Below, one piece after another: positions 46,231-54,855 of a DNA stretch of 64,000 nucleotides; position 1 is the first letter of the stretch, and each line of letters opens with the position of its first letter. The stretch covers positions 248,001-312,000 of the forward strand of contig NZ_JOIU01000019.1 of assembly GCF_000720135.1 (NCBI RefSeq), written 5' to 3'. The notes under the pieces were generated by a model. It was given only the letters and a program-made list of their open reading frames with translations. It did no database searches and was not told where the DNA came from. The DNA comes from Streptomyces sp. NRRL S-1022. Its GTDB lineage: Bacteria > Actinomycetota > Actinomycetes > Streptomycetales > Streptomycetaceae. Made by a program: the position numbers and the translations under genes.

Positions 46231-47396
46231 GTGAGCCCGGCCGCGCGGGCGCGTTCGACCGCGGGGCCGATCGCCTTCGCGACGGCCTCGACGTCGGCCT
46301 CCGTGGAGGTGTGGCCGAGGGAGAAGCGCAGGGTGCCGCGGGCCAGGTCCGGGTCGGTGCCGGTGGCCAGGAGGACGTGGCTGGGCTGGGCGACGCCCGC
46401 GGTGCAGGCGGAGCCGGTGGAGCACTCGATGCCCTGGGCGTCCAGCAGGAGCAGCAGGGAGTCGCCCTCGCAGCCGGGGAAGGTGAAGTGCGCGTTGGCC
46501 GGGAGCCGGCCGCCGGGTGCCGGGTCGCCGCCGAGGATCGCGTCGGGTACGGCGCTGCGCACGGCGTCCACGAGCTGGTCGCGCAGGGCGCCGATCTCCC
46601 GGGCGAACCAGGCGCGCTGCTCGGCGGCGAGCCGGCCGGCGACGGCGAAGGAGGCCACGGCCGGGACGTCGAGCGTGCCGGAGCGCACGTGCCGCTCCTG
46701 GCCGCCGCCGTGCAGGACGGGTACGGGGGTGTACTCACGGCCGAGGATCAGCGCGCCGATGCCGTAGGGGCCGCCGATCTTGTGGCCGGAGACGGTCATC
46801 GCGGCGAGGCCCGAGGCCTCGAAGCCGACCGGGACCTGACCGAAGGCCTGGACCGCGTCGGCGTGCAGCGGGACGCCGGACTCGGCGGCGACGTCGGCGA
46901 GTTCGCGGATCGGCATGACCGTGCCGATCTCGTTGTTGGCCCACATCACGGTGGCCAGGGCGACGTCGTCGGGGTTGCGGGCGATGGCCTCGCGCAGTGC
47001 CTCGGGGTGGACGCGGCCGTAGGGGTCGACGGGGAGGTACTCGACGGTGGCGCCCTGGTGCTCGCCGAGCCAGTGCACGGCGTCGAGGACGGCGTGGTGC
47101 TCGACGGGGCTGGCCAGGACGCGGGTGCGGGCCGGGTCGGCGGCGACGCGGGACCAGTACAGGCCCTTGACGGCCAGGTTGTCGGCCTCGGTGCCGCCCG
47201 AGGTGAAGACGACCTCGCTGGGGCGGGCGCCGAGCGCTTCGGCGAGCGTCTCGCGGGATTCCTCGACCGTGCGGCGGGCCTGCCGGCCGGACGCGTGGAG
47301 GGAGGAGGCGTTGCCCGTGATGCTCAGCTGGGCGGTGAGTGCCTCTGCCGCCTCCGGGAGCATCGGGGTGGTCGCGGCGTGGTCGAGGTATGCCAT
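46227..47396 (-). CDS. Cysteine desulfurase (NifS/IscS family)
   Basis: A 389-aa PLP enzyme that removes sulfur from cysteine as a persulfide. Features are the start [12 protein letters not shown], the conserved [14 protein letters not shown] near residue 72, [12 protein letters not shown] near 104, the PLP lysine in [14 protein letters not shown] near 205, and the mobile catalytic Cys in [18 protein letters not shown] near 325. It could supply sulfur to MnmA encoded downstream on the same strand and to Fe-S cluster assembly. Its stop codon interlocks with that of the convergent amidase (shared CTAG at 46227-46230). Confidence 0.94.
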   Translation of the reverse strand: MAYLDHAATTPMLPEAAEALTAQLSITGNASSLHASGRQARRTVEESRETLAEALGARPSEVVFTSGGTEADNLAVKGLYWSRVAADPARTRVLASPVEHHAVLDAVHWLGEHQGATVEYLPVDPYGRVHPEALREAIARNPDDVALATVMWANNEIGTVMPIRELADVAAESGVPLHADAVQAFGQVPVGFEASGLAAMTVSGHKIGGPYGIGALILGREYTPVPVLHGGGQERHVRSGTLDVPAVASFAVAGRLAAEQRAWFAREIGALRDQLVDAVRSAVPDAILGGDPAPGGRLPANAHFTFPGCEGDSLLLLLDAQGIECSTGSACTAGVAQPSHVLLATGTDPDLARGTLRFSLGHTSTEADVEAVAKAIGPAVERARAAGLT

Positions 47397-47511
47397 GGTG
47401 CGGCCGATTCTACGGCGCCGGGTCCCCGCGGTCGGCTCCGGGCGCCTCGCGCCGGGTGTGCCCCGGGCCGGGTGGTGGCGGCTGCCCCGTCGTCCTCGGG
47501 GCGTCCGGCCG

Positions 47512-47790
47512 TCACAGGCTCCAGGACACCGTCCCCGAGACCTCCATCGCCGCCACCAGGACGGCCAGGTCGGCCAGGCCGAGGGTGAGGCCCAGGTAGG
47601 CGCGGCCGCGGCGGGCGGTGCCGCGCCAGAGGGCGGCCGCGGCCAGCACGATGGCGACCGGGCCCAGGAAGACGTTGAGGACGAGCAGGCCGAGGAGGCC
47701 GAGGATGAAGGACGCGACGGCCATGCCGTCGGCGTCGCGGGTGCGCGGGCGGGGCTCGGTGCGGCCGGGGGCCGGTGCGGTGAGGTGCAT
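47512..47790 (-). CDS. DUF4190-like small membrane protein, 92 aa
   Basis: ATG 47790 follows AGGAGC by 8 bases. A polar Pro/Arg-rich N-terminus (residues 1-21) is followed by two hydrophobic segments (about 23-52 and 64-85). The stretch [15 protein letters not shown] with a glycine-zipper pattern is typical of DUF4190 proteins, which are common and uncharacterised in Streptomyces. It lies upstream of the cysteine desulfurase gene on the same strand, 115 bases away; that gap holds nothing I recognise. Confidence 0.75.
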   Translation of the reverse strand: MHLTAPAPGRTEPRPRTRDADGMAVASFILGLLGLLVLNVFLGPVAIVLAAAALWRGTARRGRAYLGLTLGLADLAVLVAAMEVSGTVSWSL

Positions 47791-47830
47791 GGTGCTCAGC
47801 TCCTGAGGTCCTTTCCGGTGGTCACGGCGG

Positions 47831-47998
47831 TCAGCTGGTCGAGGTGGGGCGGCGGCGCCCGTGGCGCTCGCGGATCGCGAACACGCAGAGCCAGACGGCG
47901 ATGACGGCGGCCAGTACGGCGGTGACGGTCAGCGGCGCGTGGGCGACGGTGCCCAGCACGACTCCGAGCAGCATGAGAGCGGCGACGAGGAACAGCAT
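47831..47998 (-). CDS. Small membrane protein, 55 aa
   Basis: ATG 47998 follows GGAGGGGGG by about 10 bases. The 55 residues form two closely spaced hydrophobic segments (about 1-18 and 22-42), then a basic tail, RERHGRRRPTSTS. Both the size and the positive inside tail fit a small inner-membrane protein. It lies 40 bases upstream of the DUF4190-like gene and is divergent from the FabR-like regulator, so it is a candidate target of that repressor. No family is recognised. Confidence 0.6.
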   Translation of the reverse strand: MLFLVAALMLLGVVLGTVAHAPLTVTAVLAAVIAVWLCVFAIRERHGRRRPTSTS

Positions 47999-48051
47999 GG
48001 GATGGAATCCCCCCTCCGGGATGCCTCGTGTTCAGCCGGTGTGAAGTTTCG

Positions 48052-48137
48052 GTGAACAGTTGTAGTAACAGTTGTTCACTGACTTCGAGTCTAGCGCTCC
48101 CGGCGGCTTTTCAATTCCAGAGAACAGTTGTTAACTG
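48052..48137. promoter_or_regulatory. Operator-like repeats between small membrane genes and FabR-like tetR
   Basis: AACAGTTGT occurs three times on the plus strand (starting at 48055, 48067 and 48123). The first two lie within a larger dyad whose arms are GTGAACA and TGTTCAC (48052-48079). The third lies within CAGTT-GTT-AACTG, a perfect 5+5 dyad (48125-48137) just upstream of the regulator ATG at 48144. This is what would be expected of an autoregulatory TetR operator. Confidence 0.65.
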
Positions 48138-48143
48138 GATGAC

Positions 48144-48770
48144 ATGAGTCACACCCTCGGCATCCGGCAGGCCCAGAAGCAGAAGACCCGGCAGGCGTTC
48201 CTCGACGCGGCTCTCGCGCTGCTGGAGGAGCAGAGCCTGAGCAGCCTGGGCCTGCGCGAGGTCACCCGGGCCGTCGGGGTCGCCCCGACCGCCTTCTACC
48301 GGCACTTCCGCTCGACCGCCGACCTCGGTGTGGCCCTGGTCGACGAGGCGCTGGGCAGCCTGCACCCGATGGTGCGGACCACCGTGTCCACCACGGGCGA
48401 CAGCGAGGAACGCATCACCCGCGCCGTCGAGCTGATCGCCCGCCACGTGGAGGCCTACCCCGCGCACGTCCGCTTCATAGCCCGCGAGCGGCACGGCGGG
48501 GTGCAGCCAGTGCGCGAGGCCATCCGCGCCCAACTGGTGCGGTTCGCCGAGGAGGTGAAGGCCGAGCTGGCCAAGGACCCGGAGGCGGCGGGCTGGAGCG
48601 ACGACGACCTTCTGATGCTCGCGCACCTCTACGTCGACCAGATGCTCATCACCGCCTCCCTGTTCCTGGAGACACCGGAGGCCTCGCAGGAGGAGCGGGA
48701 GCGGGTGACGCAGCTCGCCACCCGCCAGCTGCGGCTCATCAGCATCGGCCGCAGCCACTGGCGGGACTGA
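48144..48770 (+). CDS. TetR-family regulator resembling FabR
   Basis: A 208-aa protein. The N-terminal helix-turn-helix (about residues 15-60) and flanks resemble E. coli FabR, a repressor of unsaturated fatty acid synthesis: IRQAQKQKTRQAFLDAA, LGLREVTRAVGVAPTAFYRHFR, LVDEALG, and the end LRLISIGRSHW. FabR-type proteins respond to acyl chains, so a link to membrane lipids is inferred, but no fatty-acid gene is adjacent. Its neighbours on the other strand are two small membrane proteins. Repeats upstream suggest autoregulation. The stop is 6 bases from the convergent WYL gene. Confidence 0.85.
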   Translation: MSHTLGIRQAQKQKTRQAFLDAALALLEEQSLSSLGLREVTRAVGVAPTAFYRHFRSTADLGVALVDEALGSLHPMVRTTVSTTGDSEERITRAVELIARHVEAYPAHVRFIARERHGGVQPVREAIRAQLVRFAEEVKAELAKDPEAAGWSDDDLLMLAHLYVDQMLITASLFLETPEASQEERERVTQLATRQLRLISIGRSHWRD

Positions 48771-48776
48771 CGCCGC

Positions 48777-49766
48777 TCACCCCGGCCGGTCCCCTCCCCC
48801 GGGCCGGGACCCCTCGTACAGGGCCATGACCGAGCGCGCCCCCGCCAGCAGCTCGGCGCGGGCCTCGGGCGGCTCCAGGACCTCCACCTGGTCGCAGAAG
48901 CCGAGCAGTTGGCGTACGGCGCGCAGCGCCGGGTAGGACAGCCGCGCGGTGACCCACTCGCCCGCGCCGTCGTCGTCGGTCACCTCCGTCAGCTGCGCGG
49001 CGGCCACGCGCCGGAACGCGTCGAGCCGGGCACGCCGAACCCGCACGGTGACCTCGACGGCGTCCGCCCGCTCCTCCACCTGCCGGCGCAGCACCTCCCA
49101 GGCGTCGGCGAGTTCGACGCCGGGCCGGCGCCGCACGGGGTCGTCCAGCAGCCGGGCCGAGCGCACCCGGTCGGCACGGAACATCCGCGGCCGGCCGCGC
49201 CGGTCGGCGACCAGGTACCAGACCCCGGCCTTGGCGACGAGGCCGTACGGATCCACGGTGTACGTCCGCGGCTCCCGCTCCCCGCTGTGCCGGTAGCGCA
49301 GTTCGAGGCGCCGGTCGGAGAACACCGCGTCCTGGAGCACGTCCAGGTCGGCGGCCTGCCGCGGGCCGCTCATCCAGCGGGTGGCGTCCACCAGGACGCG
49401 GCGGCTGGTCACCTCGGCGGCGGGCCGGTGCGGCGCCGGGAGCGCGGCCATCACCTTGCGCAGCGCGGAGCCGAGGGCCGCGTCCAGGCCGAGCGCGGCA
49501 TGGGCGCCCTGGGCGGCCAGCACGAACAGCGCCCGGGACTCGTCGGCGGTCAGCCCGGTGACGTCGGTGCGGTATCCGGGGAGGAGAGTGATGCCGCCGC
49601 GCCGGCCGCGTTCGGCGTACACCGGCACCCCGGCGGCGGACAGCGCCTCGACGTCCCGGTAGACGGTGCGCACCGACACCTCCAGCCGGTCGGCGAGTTC
49701 GCGCGCGGGCACGCGGCCCCGGGTCTGCAGGAACAGCAGGATCGACAGCAGCCGGTCGGACTTCAC
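48777..49766 (-). CDS. HTH/WYL-domain transcriptional regulator
   Basis: A 329-aa regulator with a DeoR-like winged helix at residues 1-60 (RLLSILLFLQTRGRVPARELADRLEVSVRTVYRDVEAL), followed by a WYL domain (about 140-230) with YTVDPYGLVAKAGVWYLVADRRG, and a C-terminal WCX extension to about 315. WYL domains bind ligands or nucleic acid and many such proteins control neighbouring genes. It is divergent from the maleylpyruvate-isomerase-like gene, with about 100 bases between the starts. GTG 49766 opens the HTH; no clear ribosome binding site precedes it, so the message may be leaderless. Confidence 0.87.
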   Translation of the reverse strand: MKSDRLLSILLFLQTRGRVPARELADRLEVSVRTVYRDVEALSAAGVPVYAERGRRGGITLLPGYRTDVTGLTADESRALFVLAAQGAHAALGLDAALGSALRKVMAALPAPHRPAAEVTSRRVLVDATRWMSGPRQAADLDVLQDAVFSDRRLELRYRHSGEREPRTYTVDPYGLVAKAGVWYLVADRRGRPRMFRADRVRSARLLDDPVRRRPGVELADAWEVLRRQVEERADAVEVTVRVRRARLDAFRRVAAAQLTEVTDDDGAGEWVTARLSYPALRAVRQLLGFCDQVEVLEPPEARAELLAGARSVMALYEGSRPGGGDRPG

Positions 49767-49868
49767 GGCGGAAGGATCCCGCCGGACGCGGATCCGGCGC
49801 AAATGCTGACGGGTTCTGTCAGGTTTTCCGGGGATGCTCGGTGCACCGACTGACGAGAGGTGCATTCC

Positions 49869-50468
49869 ATGACCACCAACGGCTTCACCGACCCGCGCCC
49901 CCTCTACACCCGCGCTACCGAGCAGGCCGCCGCCTTGATCAAGACGGTACGGCCGGAACAGCTCGCCGGTCCCACGCCGTGTACCGAGTTCGACGTGCGC
50001 GGCCTGCTGAGCCACGTCGTCGGCGGCACCCGGCGGATCGCCGTGGTCGGCGAGGGCGGCGACGGACTCGCGGTGGAACCCGTCGCCGAGGGCGTCGCCG
50101 ACGACGGCTGGGCGGCGGCCTACGACGAGGTGCGCGTGCGCGCGCTGAAGGCCTGGGCGAGCGACGAGCGGATGACGGACCAGGTGCGCGTGCCCTGGGG
50201 CGAGGTGCCGGGGCACGCGGCGCTGTCCGGGTACGTCATGGAGATCGTGACGCACACCTGGGACCTCGCCGAGGCGGTCGGCCATCCGCACGAACTCGAC
50301 CCGGAACTCGCGGAGTTCGCGCTCGCCAACGCCCAGCGGGTGCTGCCCGACTCCCTTCCGCGGGACGCCCGGATCCCCTTCGGCACCCGCCGCGAGGCCC
50401 CCGAGGGGGCGGACGCCTACGGGCGGCTGGCGGCCTGGCTGGGGCGTGAGCCGCTCAGCCGAGCCTGA
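49869..50468 (+). CDS. TIGR03086-type / mycothiol maleylpyruvate isomerase N-terminal domain protein
   Basis: A 199-aa four-helix-bundle (DinB-like) protein. The typical N-terminal segment is LYTRATEQAAALIKTVRPEQLAGPTPCTEFDVRGLLSHVVGG, with His in LLSHVV and a later H-x-W in EIVTHTWDLAEAVG near residue 120 that could coordinate a metal. Members are thought to be mycothiol-linked isomerases or transferases; the substrate is unknown. ATG 49869 follows GAGAGGTG. It is probably a target of the divergent WYL regulator. Its end overlaps the convergent thioesterase gene by 14 bases. Confidence 0.85.
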   Translation: MTTNGFTDPRPLYTRATEQAAALIKTVRPEQLAGPTPCTEFDVRGLLSHVVGGTRRIAVVGEGGDGLAVEPVAEGVADDGWAAAYDEVRVRALKAWASDERMTDQVRVPWGEVPGHAALSGYVMEIVTHTWDLAEAVGHPHELDPELAEFALANAQRVLPDSLPRDARIPFGTRREAPEGADAYGRLAAWLGREPLSRA

Positions 50469-51342
50469 CCCGGGCGAGCTGGCGGGACTGGGCGACCAGG
50501 CGGTCCGCGCTGTCCCACACCTCGGCGTCCTCCTCCAGGAAGCCGCCGGCCAGGTTGCGGGTGGTGACCGCCACCCGCAGCGGGCCGGGGGCCGGGCGGT
50601 GACGGACGTGGACGGTGAGTTCCACGGTCGGCACCCAGCCCTTGAGGCCCAGCTCGAAGGCGGTGGGCGGGAGGGCGTCCACGGCGAGGAGCAGCGAGAG
50701 CGGGTCGGCGTCGCGGCCGTCGGCCAGCCCGAACCAGGCGCGCATCTCGCCCTTGCCGGAGGGCGCGCCGAGCGCCCAGCCGAGGGTGGCGGGGTCGAGC
50801 TTGAGCATCAGCCGTTCGGTGATGGCGGAGCTGCCGTCGACCGGGGCGCCACCCGACGGTAGTCGGACATCGGCTGCAGCGTCCTCGGGGCCGAAGCACT
50901 GCTCCAGCGGCGGGATCGGGGGCGGGGTGGCCGTCGTACGGACGTCGTCGGGCAGGGCGCCGAGGTCGCCGTAGGAGGCGAGGACGCGGATGCGTTCCAC
51001 CTCGTTGCCCTCGTCGTCGTACTGGAAGAGCGAGGCCTGGCCGGTGGAGAGGGTCCGGCCGGTGCGCACGGTCTCGGTGCGCACGACCGCGGGGCCCGGC
51101 TGGGAGGCGGTCAGGTAGTGCGCGGAGATGGTGAACGGGTCCGGGTGCGGGAGGCTGTCCGCGAGGGCCCGGCCGAGTACGGCCAGCAGGTAGCCGCCGT
51201 TGACGGCGCTGATGATGGTCCAGCCGGCCGAGAGGTCGATGTCGTAGACGCCGGGCTCGCGCCGGGTGACCGCGGTGTCGCGGTCGAACTCGCTGTCGCC
51301 GATCAGGGCCCGTACGGCAGGTGCGGAAGCTGCTTCTGGCAT
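50455..51342 (-). CDS. Acyl-CoA thioesterase-like double hot-dog protein
   Basis: A 295-aa protein resembling the TesB-like thioesterase family. The N-terminal hot-dog domain contains IISAVNGGYLLAVLGRAL near residue 42 and ISAHYLTASQPGPAVV near 70. The C-terminal half has AWFGLADGRDADPLSLLLAVDALPPT near 200 and WVPTVELTVHVRHRPAPGPL near 230. It would hydrolyse acyl-CoA to free acid and CoA. ATG 51342 has no clear ribosome binding site. The gene is convergent with the maleylpyruvate-isomerase-like gene and divergent from the esterase gene. Confidence 0.82.
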   Translation of the reverse strand: MPEAASAPAVRALIGDSEFDRDTAVTRREPGVYDIDLSAGWTIISAVNGGYLLAVLGRALADSLPHPDPFTISAHYLTASQPGPAVVRTETVRTGRTLSTGQASLFQYDDEGNEVERIRVLASYGDLGALPDDVRTTATPPPIPPLEQCFGPEDAAADVRLPSGGAPVDGSSAITERLMLKLDPATLGWALGAPSGKGEMRAWFGLADGRDADPLSLLLAVDALPPTAFELGLKGWVPTVELTVHVRHRPAPGPLRVAVTTRNLAGGFLEEDAEVWDSADRLVAQSRQLARVRLG

Positions 51343-51493
51343 GCGTGAACGGTACAGCAGGAAACTACTAAGCGGTAGCTTTTTGTGATGACAGGATAAG
51401 ATGATCCGGCCTCCGGGTGAGGTTCCGGCAATTTCTCGGTAAGTGTCCTGACACGTCCACAACCCCGGGCCCCCGATCTCCCTCTATGGGGAC

Positions 51494-52750
51494 ATGAGCC
51501 TCACCGGGACTCCGTTCCTCTACCTGACCGTCGTGCTGTCCGTGGTCGCCCTGATACTGCCGCTCGTGCTGTGGTCGCGGATGCGCGGGCCGAAGCCGCT
51601 GCGTGCCGTGGCCCGGGTACTCATGCTGCTGTTCGCCCAGGGCACGGCCGTCACGCTGGTCTTCGTGCTGGTCAACAACCAGAACAACCTGTACGACAAC
51701 TGGGCCGACCTGCTCGGCACCGGCGACCACGTCCAGCAGGCCGCCGACCTCGGCCGGGACGGCACCGGCGGTATCGCGGTGAAACGGCTGCCCAAGGTGA
51801 GACAGGCCTTCACGGCCGCCGACGGGCCCGGCATGCGCGCGGCCGGCGGGGTGCGGGTCACCCAGCTCAGGGGCCGGGTCTCCGGCGTGAACGCCGAGGT
51901 GTACGTCTGGCTGCCGCCGCAGTACGGCGAACCGGCCTACCGCCACACCAGGTTCCCGGTGGTGGAACTGCTGCCGGGCTACCCCGGCTCCGCCAAGGCC
52001 TGGTTCGGCTCGATGAAGGCCCACGAGCAGCTGCTGCCGCTGATGCGCAGCGGCCGGGTGGCGCCGTTCATCCTGGTCGCCCCGCGCACCAACCTGCTGG
52101 CCGGCGTGGACACCGGCTGCGCCAACGTCCCGGGCCAGGTCAACGCCGACACCTGGCTCAGCATCGACGTGCCGAAGATGGTCACGGACAACTTCCGGGC
52201 CCAGCCGGCGCCCCAGGGCTGGGCGGTGGCCGGGTACTCGGCGGGCGCGCACTGCGCGGTCAAGCTGGCCGTGGCCCACCCGGACCGGTACCGGGCCGCG
52301 GTGAGCATGTCGGGCTACAACGACCCGATCGGCGAACGCAACTCCCTCGCCGCCCAGACCCCCGCGCTGCGCGCCGCGAACAATCCCTTCCTGCTGCTGC
52401 GCAAGGCGGCCGAACCGCCCCGGATCGCGCTGTACCTCTCCGGCGAGTCCGGCGACGGTTACCAGGCGGGCATGGCCCTGGAGGCCGCCGCCAAGGCGCC
52501 GACCACCGTGCGGGTGGTGTTCCTGCCGCGCAGCGCGGGCGGTCACACCATGGCGCTGTGGCGTCCCCAGGTGGACACCGTCTTCCGCTGGCTGACCCTG
52601 CAGATGGGCCAGAGCCACGCCAAGGGCCGGGACACGTCCCTCGCCGGGGCCGGGGCCACTACTCCTCCGTCACCGTCGACCGGCGGTTCCACGCACGCGG
52701 CGCTCGCCAGTGGAACCGCATCGCGAGCAGGCGCAGCACGAAAGCCGTGA
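51494..52750 (+). CDS. Membrane-anchored esterase, antigen-85/esterase-D-like
   Basis: A 418-aa alpha/beta hydrolase with two N-terminal hydrophobic helices (about 8-28 and 38-60), so the catalytic domain is probably outside the membrane. The nucleophile elbow is VAGYSAGAHCAVKLA near residue 255. The His is likely in SAGGHTMALWRPQ near 355. The segment VVELLPGYPGSAKAWF near 160 is typical of esterase-D/putative esterase proteins. The last 40 residues are a Ser/Thr/Ala-rich tail whose coding sequence lies opposite the TRIC gene end. The natural substrate is unknown. Confidence 0.83.
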   Translation: MSLTGTPFLYLTVVLSVVALILPLVLWSRMRGPKPLRAVARVLMLLFAQGTAVTLVFVLVNNQNNLYDNWADLLGTGDHVQQAADLGRDGTGGIAVKRLPKVRQAFTAADGPGMRAAGGVRVTQLRGRVSGVNAEVYVWLPPQYGEPAYRHTRFPVVELLPGYPGSAKAWFGSMKAHEQLLPLMRSGRVAPFILVAPRTNLLAGVDTGCANVPGQVNADTWLSIDVPKMVTDNFRAQPAPQGWAVAGYSAGAHCAVKLAVAHPDRYRAAVSMSGYNDPIGERNSLAAQTPALRAANNPFLLLRKAAEPPRIALYLSGESGDGYQAGMALEAAAKAPTTVRVVFLPRSAGGHTMALWRPQVDTVFRWLTLQMGQSHAKGRDTSLAGAGATTPPSPSTGGSTHAALASGTASRAGAARKP

Positions 52751-53318
52751 CGACCGCGAACGCGCTGGTGAGGGGGTTGAGCACGTCGTAGCGGATGCAC
52801 AGCACGACCATCGTGGCGCCGACGATCGCGGGGACCGCGTACAGGTCGCGGTCCCAGCGCAGCAGCGAGGGCACCTCGTTGGCCAGCACGTCCCGCAGCA
52901 CGCCGCCGCCCACGGCGGTGGCCAGGCCCAGCGTCGCCGACGCGGTCAGGCCGAGGCCGTAGCTGTACGCCTTCGTCGTACCGCTGACGCAGAACAGGCC
53001 GAGGCCGGCCGCGTCGAAGACGAGCACCGCCGCCTGGATGCGCTCCACGTGCGGGTGCAGGAAGAAGACGACGAGGGCGGCGAGCAGCGGCGTGACGAAG
53101 TACCCGAGGTCGGTGAAGGCGGCCGGGGGCACGGCTCCGATGACCAGGTCGCGGAACAGCCCCCCGCCCAGCGCGGTGACCTCGGCGAGCACGGCGATGC
53201 CGAAGACGTCGAAGTTCTTCCGGACGGCCAGCAGGGCGCCGGAGATCGCGAACACGAAGATGCCGATGACATCGAGCGTGTGCTGGACGGAGGGACTGAA
53301 GAGTTGCTGGAGCTGCAC
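52659..53318 (-). CDS. TRIC-type cation channel (UPF0126/YadS family)
   Basis: A 219-aa membrane protein with seven predicted helices formed by two inverted three-helix repeats plus one. Each repeat carries the family signature, GGGLFRDLVIG near residue 52 and GGGVLRDVLAN near 137, which line the ion pathway in bacterial TRIC channels. The protein should form a trimeric monovalent cation channel. GTG 53318 begins it; spacing to AGGG is very short and GAGAA at seven bases is the better site. The 3' end overlaps the convergent esterase gene by 92 bases. Confidence 0.9.
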   Translation of the reverse strand: MQLQQLFSPSVQHTLDVIGIFVFAISGALLAVRKNFDVFGIAVLAEVTALGGGLFRDLVIGAVPPAAFTDLGYFVTPLLAALVVFFLHPHVERIQAAVLVFDAAGLGLFCVSGTTKAYSYGLGLTASATLGLATAVGGGVLRDVLANEVPSLLRWDRDLYAVPAIVGATMVVLCIRYDVLNPLTSAFAVVTAFVLRLLAMRFHWRAPRAWNRRSTVTEE

Positions 53319-53365
53319 CCTGACATTCTCACCTGTCGGAGTGCGTGAACCTTACAAAGCCAGGC

Positions 53366-54757
53366 TCACAGGGCGGGCTTCCCTGTGGTGAACAGCCAGG
53401 TGTCGAAGAGATCACCGAGCTGCTGCCCGCTGACCCGCTCGGCGAGGCGGATGAAGTCGGCGGTGTCCGCGTTGCCGTACCGGTGGAGCTTCGTCCAGGC
53501 CGGGAGCAGCTTGAAGAAGGCCGTGTCCCCGATCCGCTCGCGCAGCATCTGGAGCGTCATCGCGCCTCGCTGGTAGACGGCGGAGGCGAACATGGTGTCC
53601 CGCTGCGGGTCGGCGACCTTGATCTGCCAGAAGGCGGAGTCGGCCGGGCGGGAGGTGTAGCCGGCCAGGAAGGAGTCGTGGGCGGAGCGGGTGCCCTGGT
53701 GCTCGGCCCACAGCCACTGGGCGTAGGTGGCGAAGCCCTCGTTGAGCCAGATGTCCTTCCACTGCGCCACGCTCACCGAGTCGCCGAACCACTGGTGGGC
53801 CAGCTCGTGCACGATGGTCGTCTCGTTGCGCACGGCCGAGTAGGCGGGCTTGCTCTGCACCTCCAGCGAGAACCCCGCCTCCGGCATGTCGTCGACGATC
53901 GCGCCGGTCTCCTCGAAGGGGTAGGGCCCGAAGACCTGCGACCAGTAGTCGGTGGCGGCGGCCGTGACGGCGTACACGTCGACGCCGTTGCCGTTCTTCA
54001 GTACGGGGTCGACGGCGACGTAGATCGGGATGCCGCCGGGCGTACGGCCGGTGCGCACGTCGAACTTCCCGATGGTGGCGGTGGCGAGGTAGGTCGCCAT
54101 CGGCTTCGACTCCCGCCAGTGGGTGTACGTCGAGCCGCCCTTGTCGTACGTCGACACCAGCCGGCCGTTGGAGACGCCGGTCAGCCCCCGGGGAGCCTTG
54201 ATCCGGATGTCGTAGGTGGCCTTGTCGGCGGGGTGGTCGCTGGACGGGAACCAGGTGGAGGCGGCGTTGGGTTCGCAGGCGACGAAGACGCCGTCGGGGG
54301 TCTTCATCCACCCGTAGGAGGAACCGAAGACGATCGGCCCGCCGAGGGCCTGCGGTACGCCGCCGTAGGTCACCGAGACCGTGAAGTCCCGTCCCGCGCG
54401 CAGCGGGTGGCGCGGGGTGACGGTGATCTCGTCGCCGTCGCGGGTGAACCGCGCGGGTCTGCCGTCGACCCGGACACCGGTGACCTCCAGCTGCTGGAGG
54501 TCGAGGTCGAAGGAGGACAGCTGCTGGGTGGCGCGGGCCCGGAGGGTCGTACGGCCGTCCAGCCGGCCGGTGTCCGGGGTGTAGGCGACGTCCAGGTCGT
54601 AGTGGCGGGCGTCGAAACCGCCGTTGCCCAGCCGGGGGAAGTAGGGGTCGCCGATGCCGGGGGCGCCGGGGGTGGGGGCGGAGGAGGCGCCGATGACGAG
54701 GAAGGAGGCTGCCGCGGTGGCGACAGCCCCCAGACGTGCCGAACGGGAGAGTGTCAT
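53366..54757 (-). CDS. Secreted M1-family zinc metallopeptidase
   Basis: A 463-aa exported aminopeptidase-like protein. The signal peptide (MTLSRSARLGAVATAAASFL, cleavage near residue 30) is followed by the M1 N-terminal beta domain (about 50-230). The catalytic domain holds HELAHQWFGDSVSVAQ and then NEGFATY, the HExxH plus Glu zinc site (near residues 310-335). The usual GAMEN substrate motif appears as AGFSLEVQ near 285, a variant. The long C-terminal domain of larger M1 peptidases is absent. ATG 54757 was chosen for its AGGGAC site and correct signal peptide. Confidence 0.9.
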   Translation of the reverse strand: MTLSRSARLGAVATAAASFLVIGASSAPTPGAPGIGDPYFPRLGNGGFDARHYDLDVAYTPDTGRLDGRTTLRARATQQLSSFDLDLQQLEVTGVRVDGRPARFTRDGDEITVTPRHPLRAGRDFTVSVTYGGVPQALGGPIVFGSSYGWMKTPDGVFVACEPNAASTWFPSSDHPADKATYDIRIKAPRGLTGVSNGRLVSTYDKGGSTYTHWRESKPMATYLATATIGKFDVRTGRTPGGIPIYVAVDPVLKNGNGVDVYAVTAAATDYWSQVFGPYPFEETGAIVDDMPEAGFSLEVQSKPAYSAVRNETTIVHELAHQWFGDSVSVAQWKDIWLNEGFATYAQWLWAEHQGTRSAHDSFLAGYTSRPADSAFWQIKVADPQRDTMFASAVYQRGAMTLQMLRERIGDTAFFKLLPAWTKLHRYGNADTADFIRLAERVSGQQLGDLFDTWLFTTGKPAL

Positions 54758-54855
54758 GTGTCGTCCCTTTCGAGCGTGCCGATCAGTGGTCGGACACGGA
54801 CGACTCTTCACTCTCCCCTTCGAGCATGTACATGACTTTACTTAGTCGTCATGTG

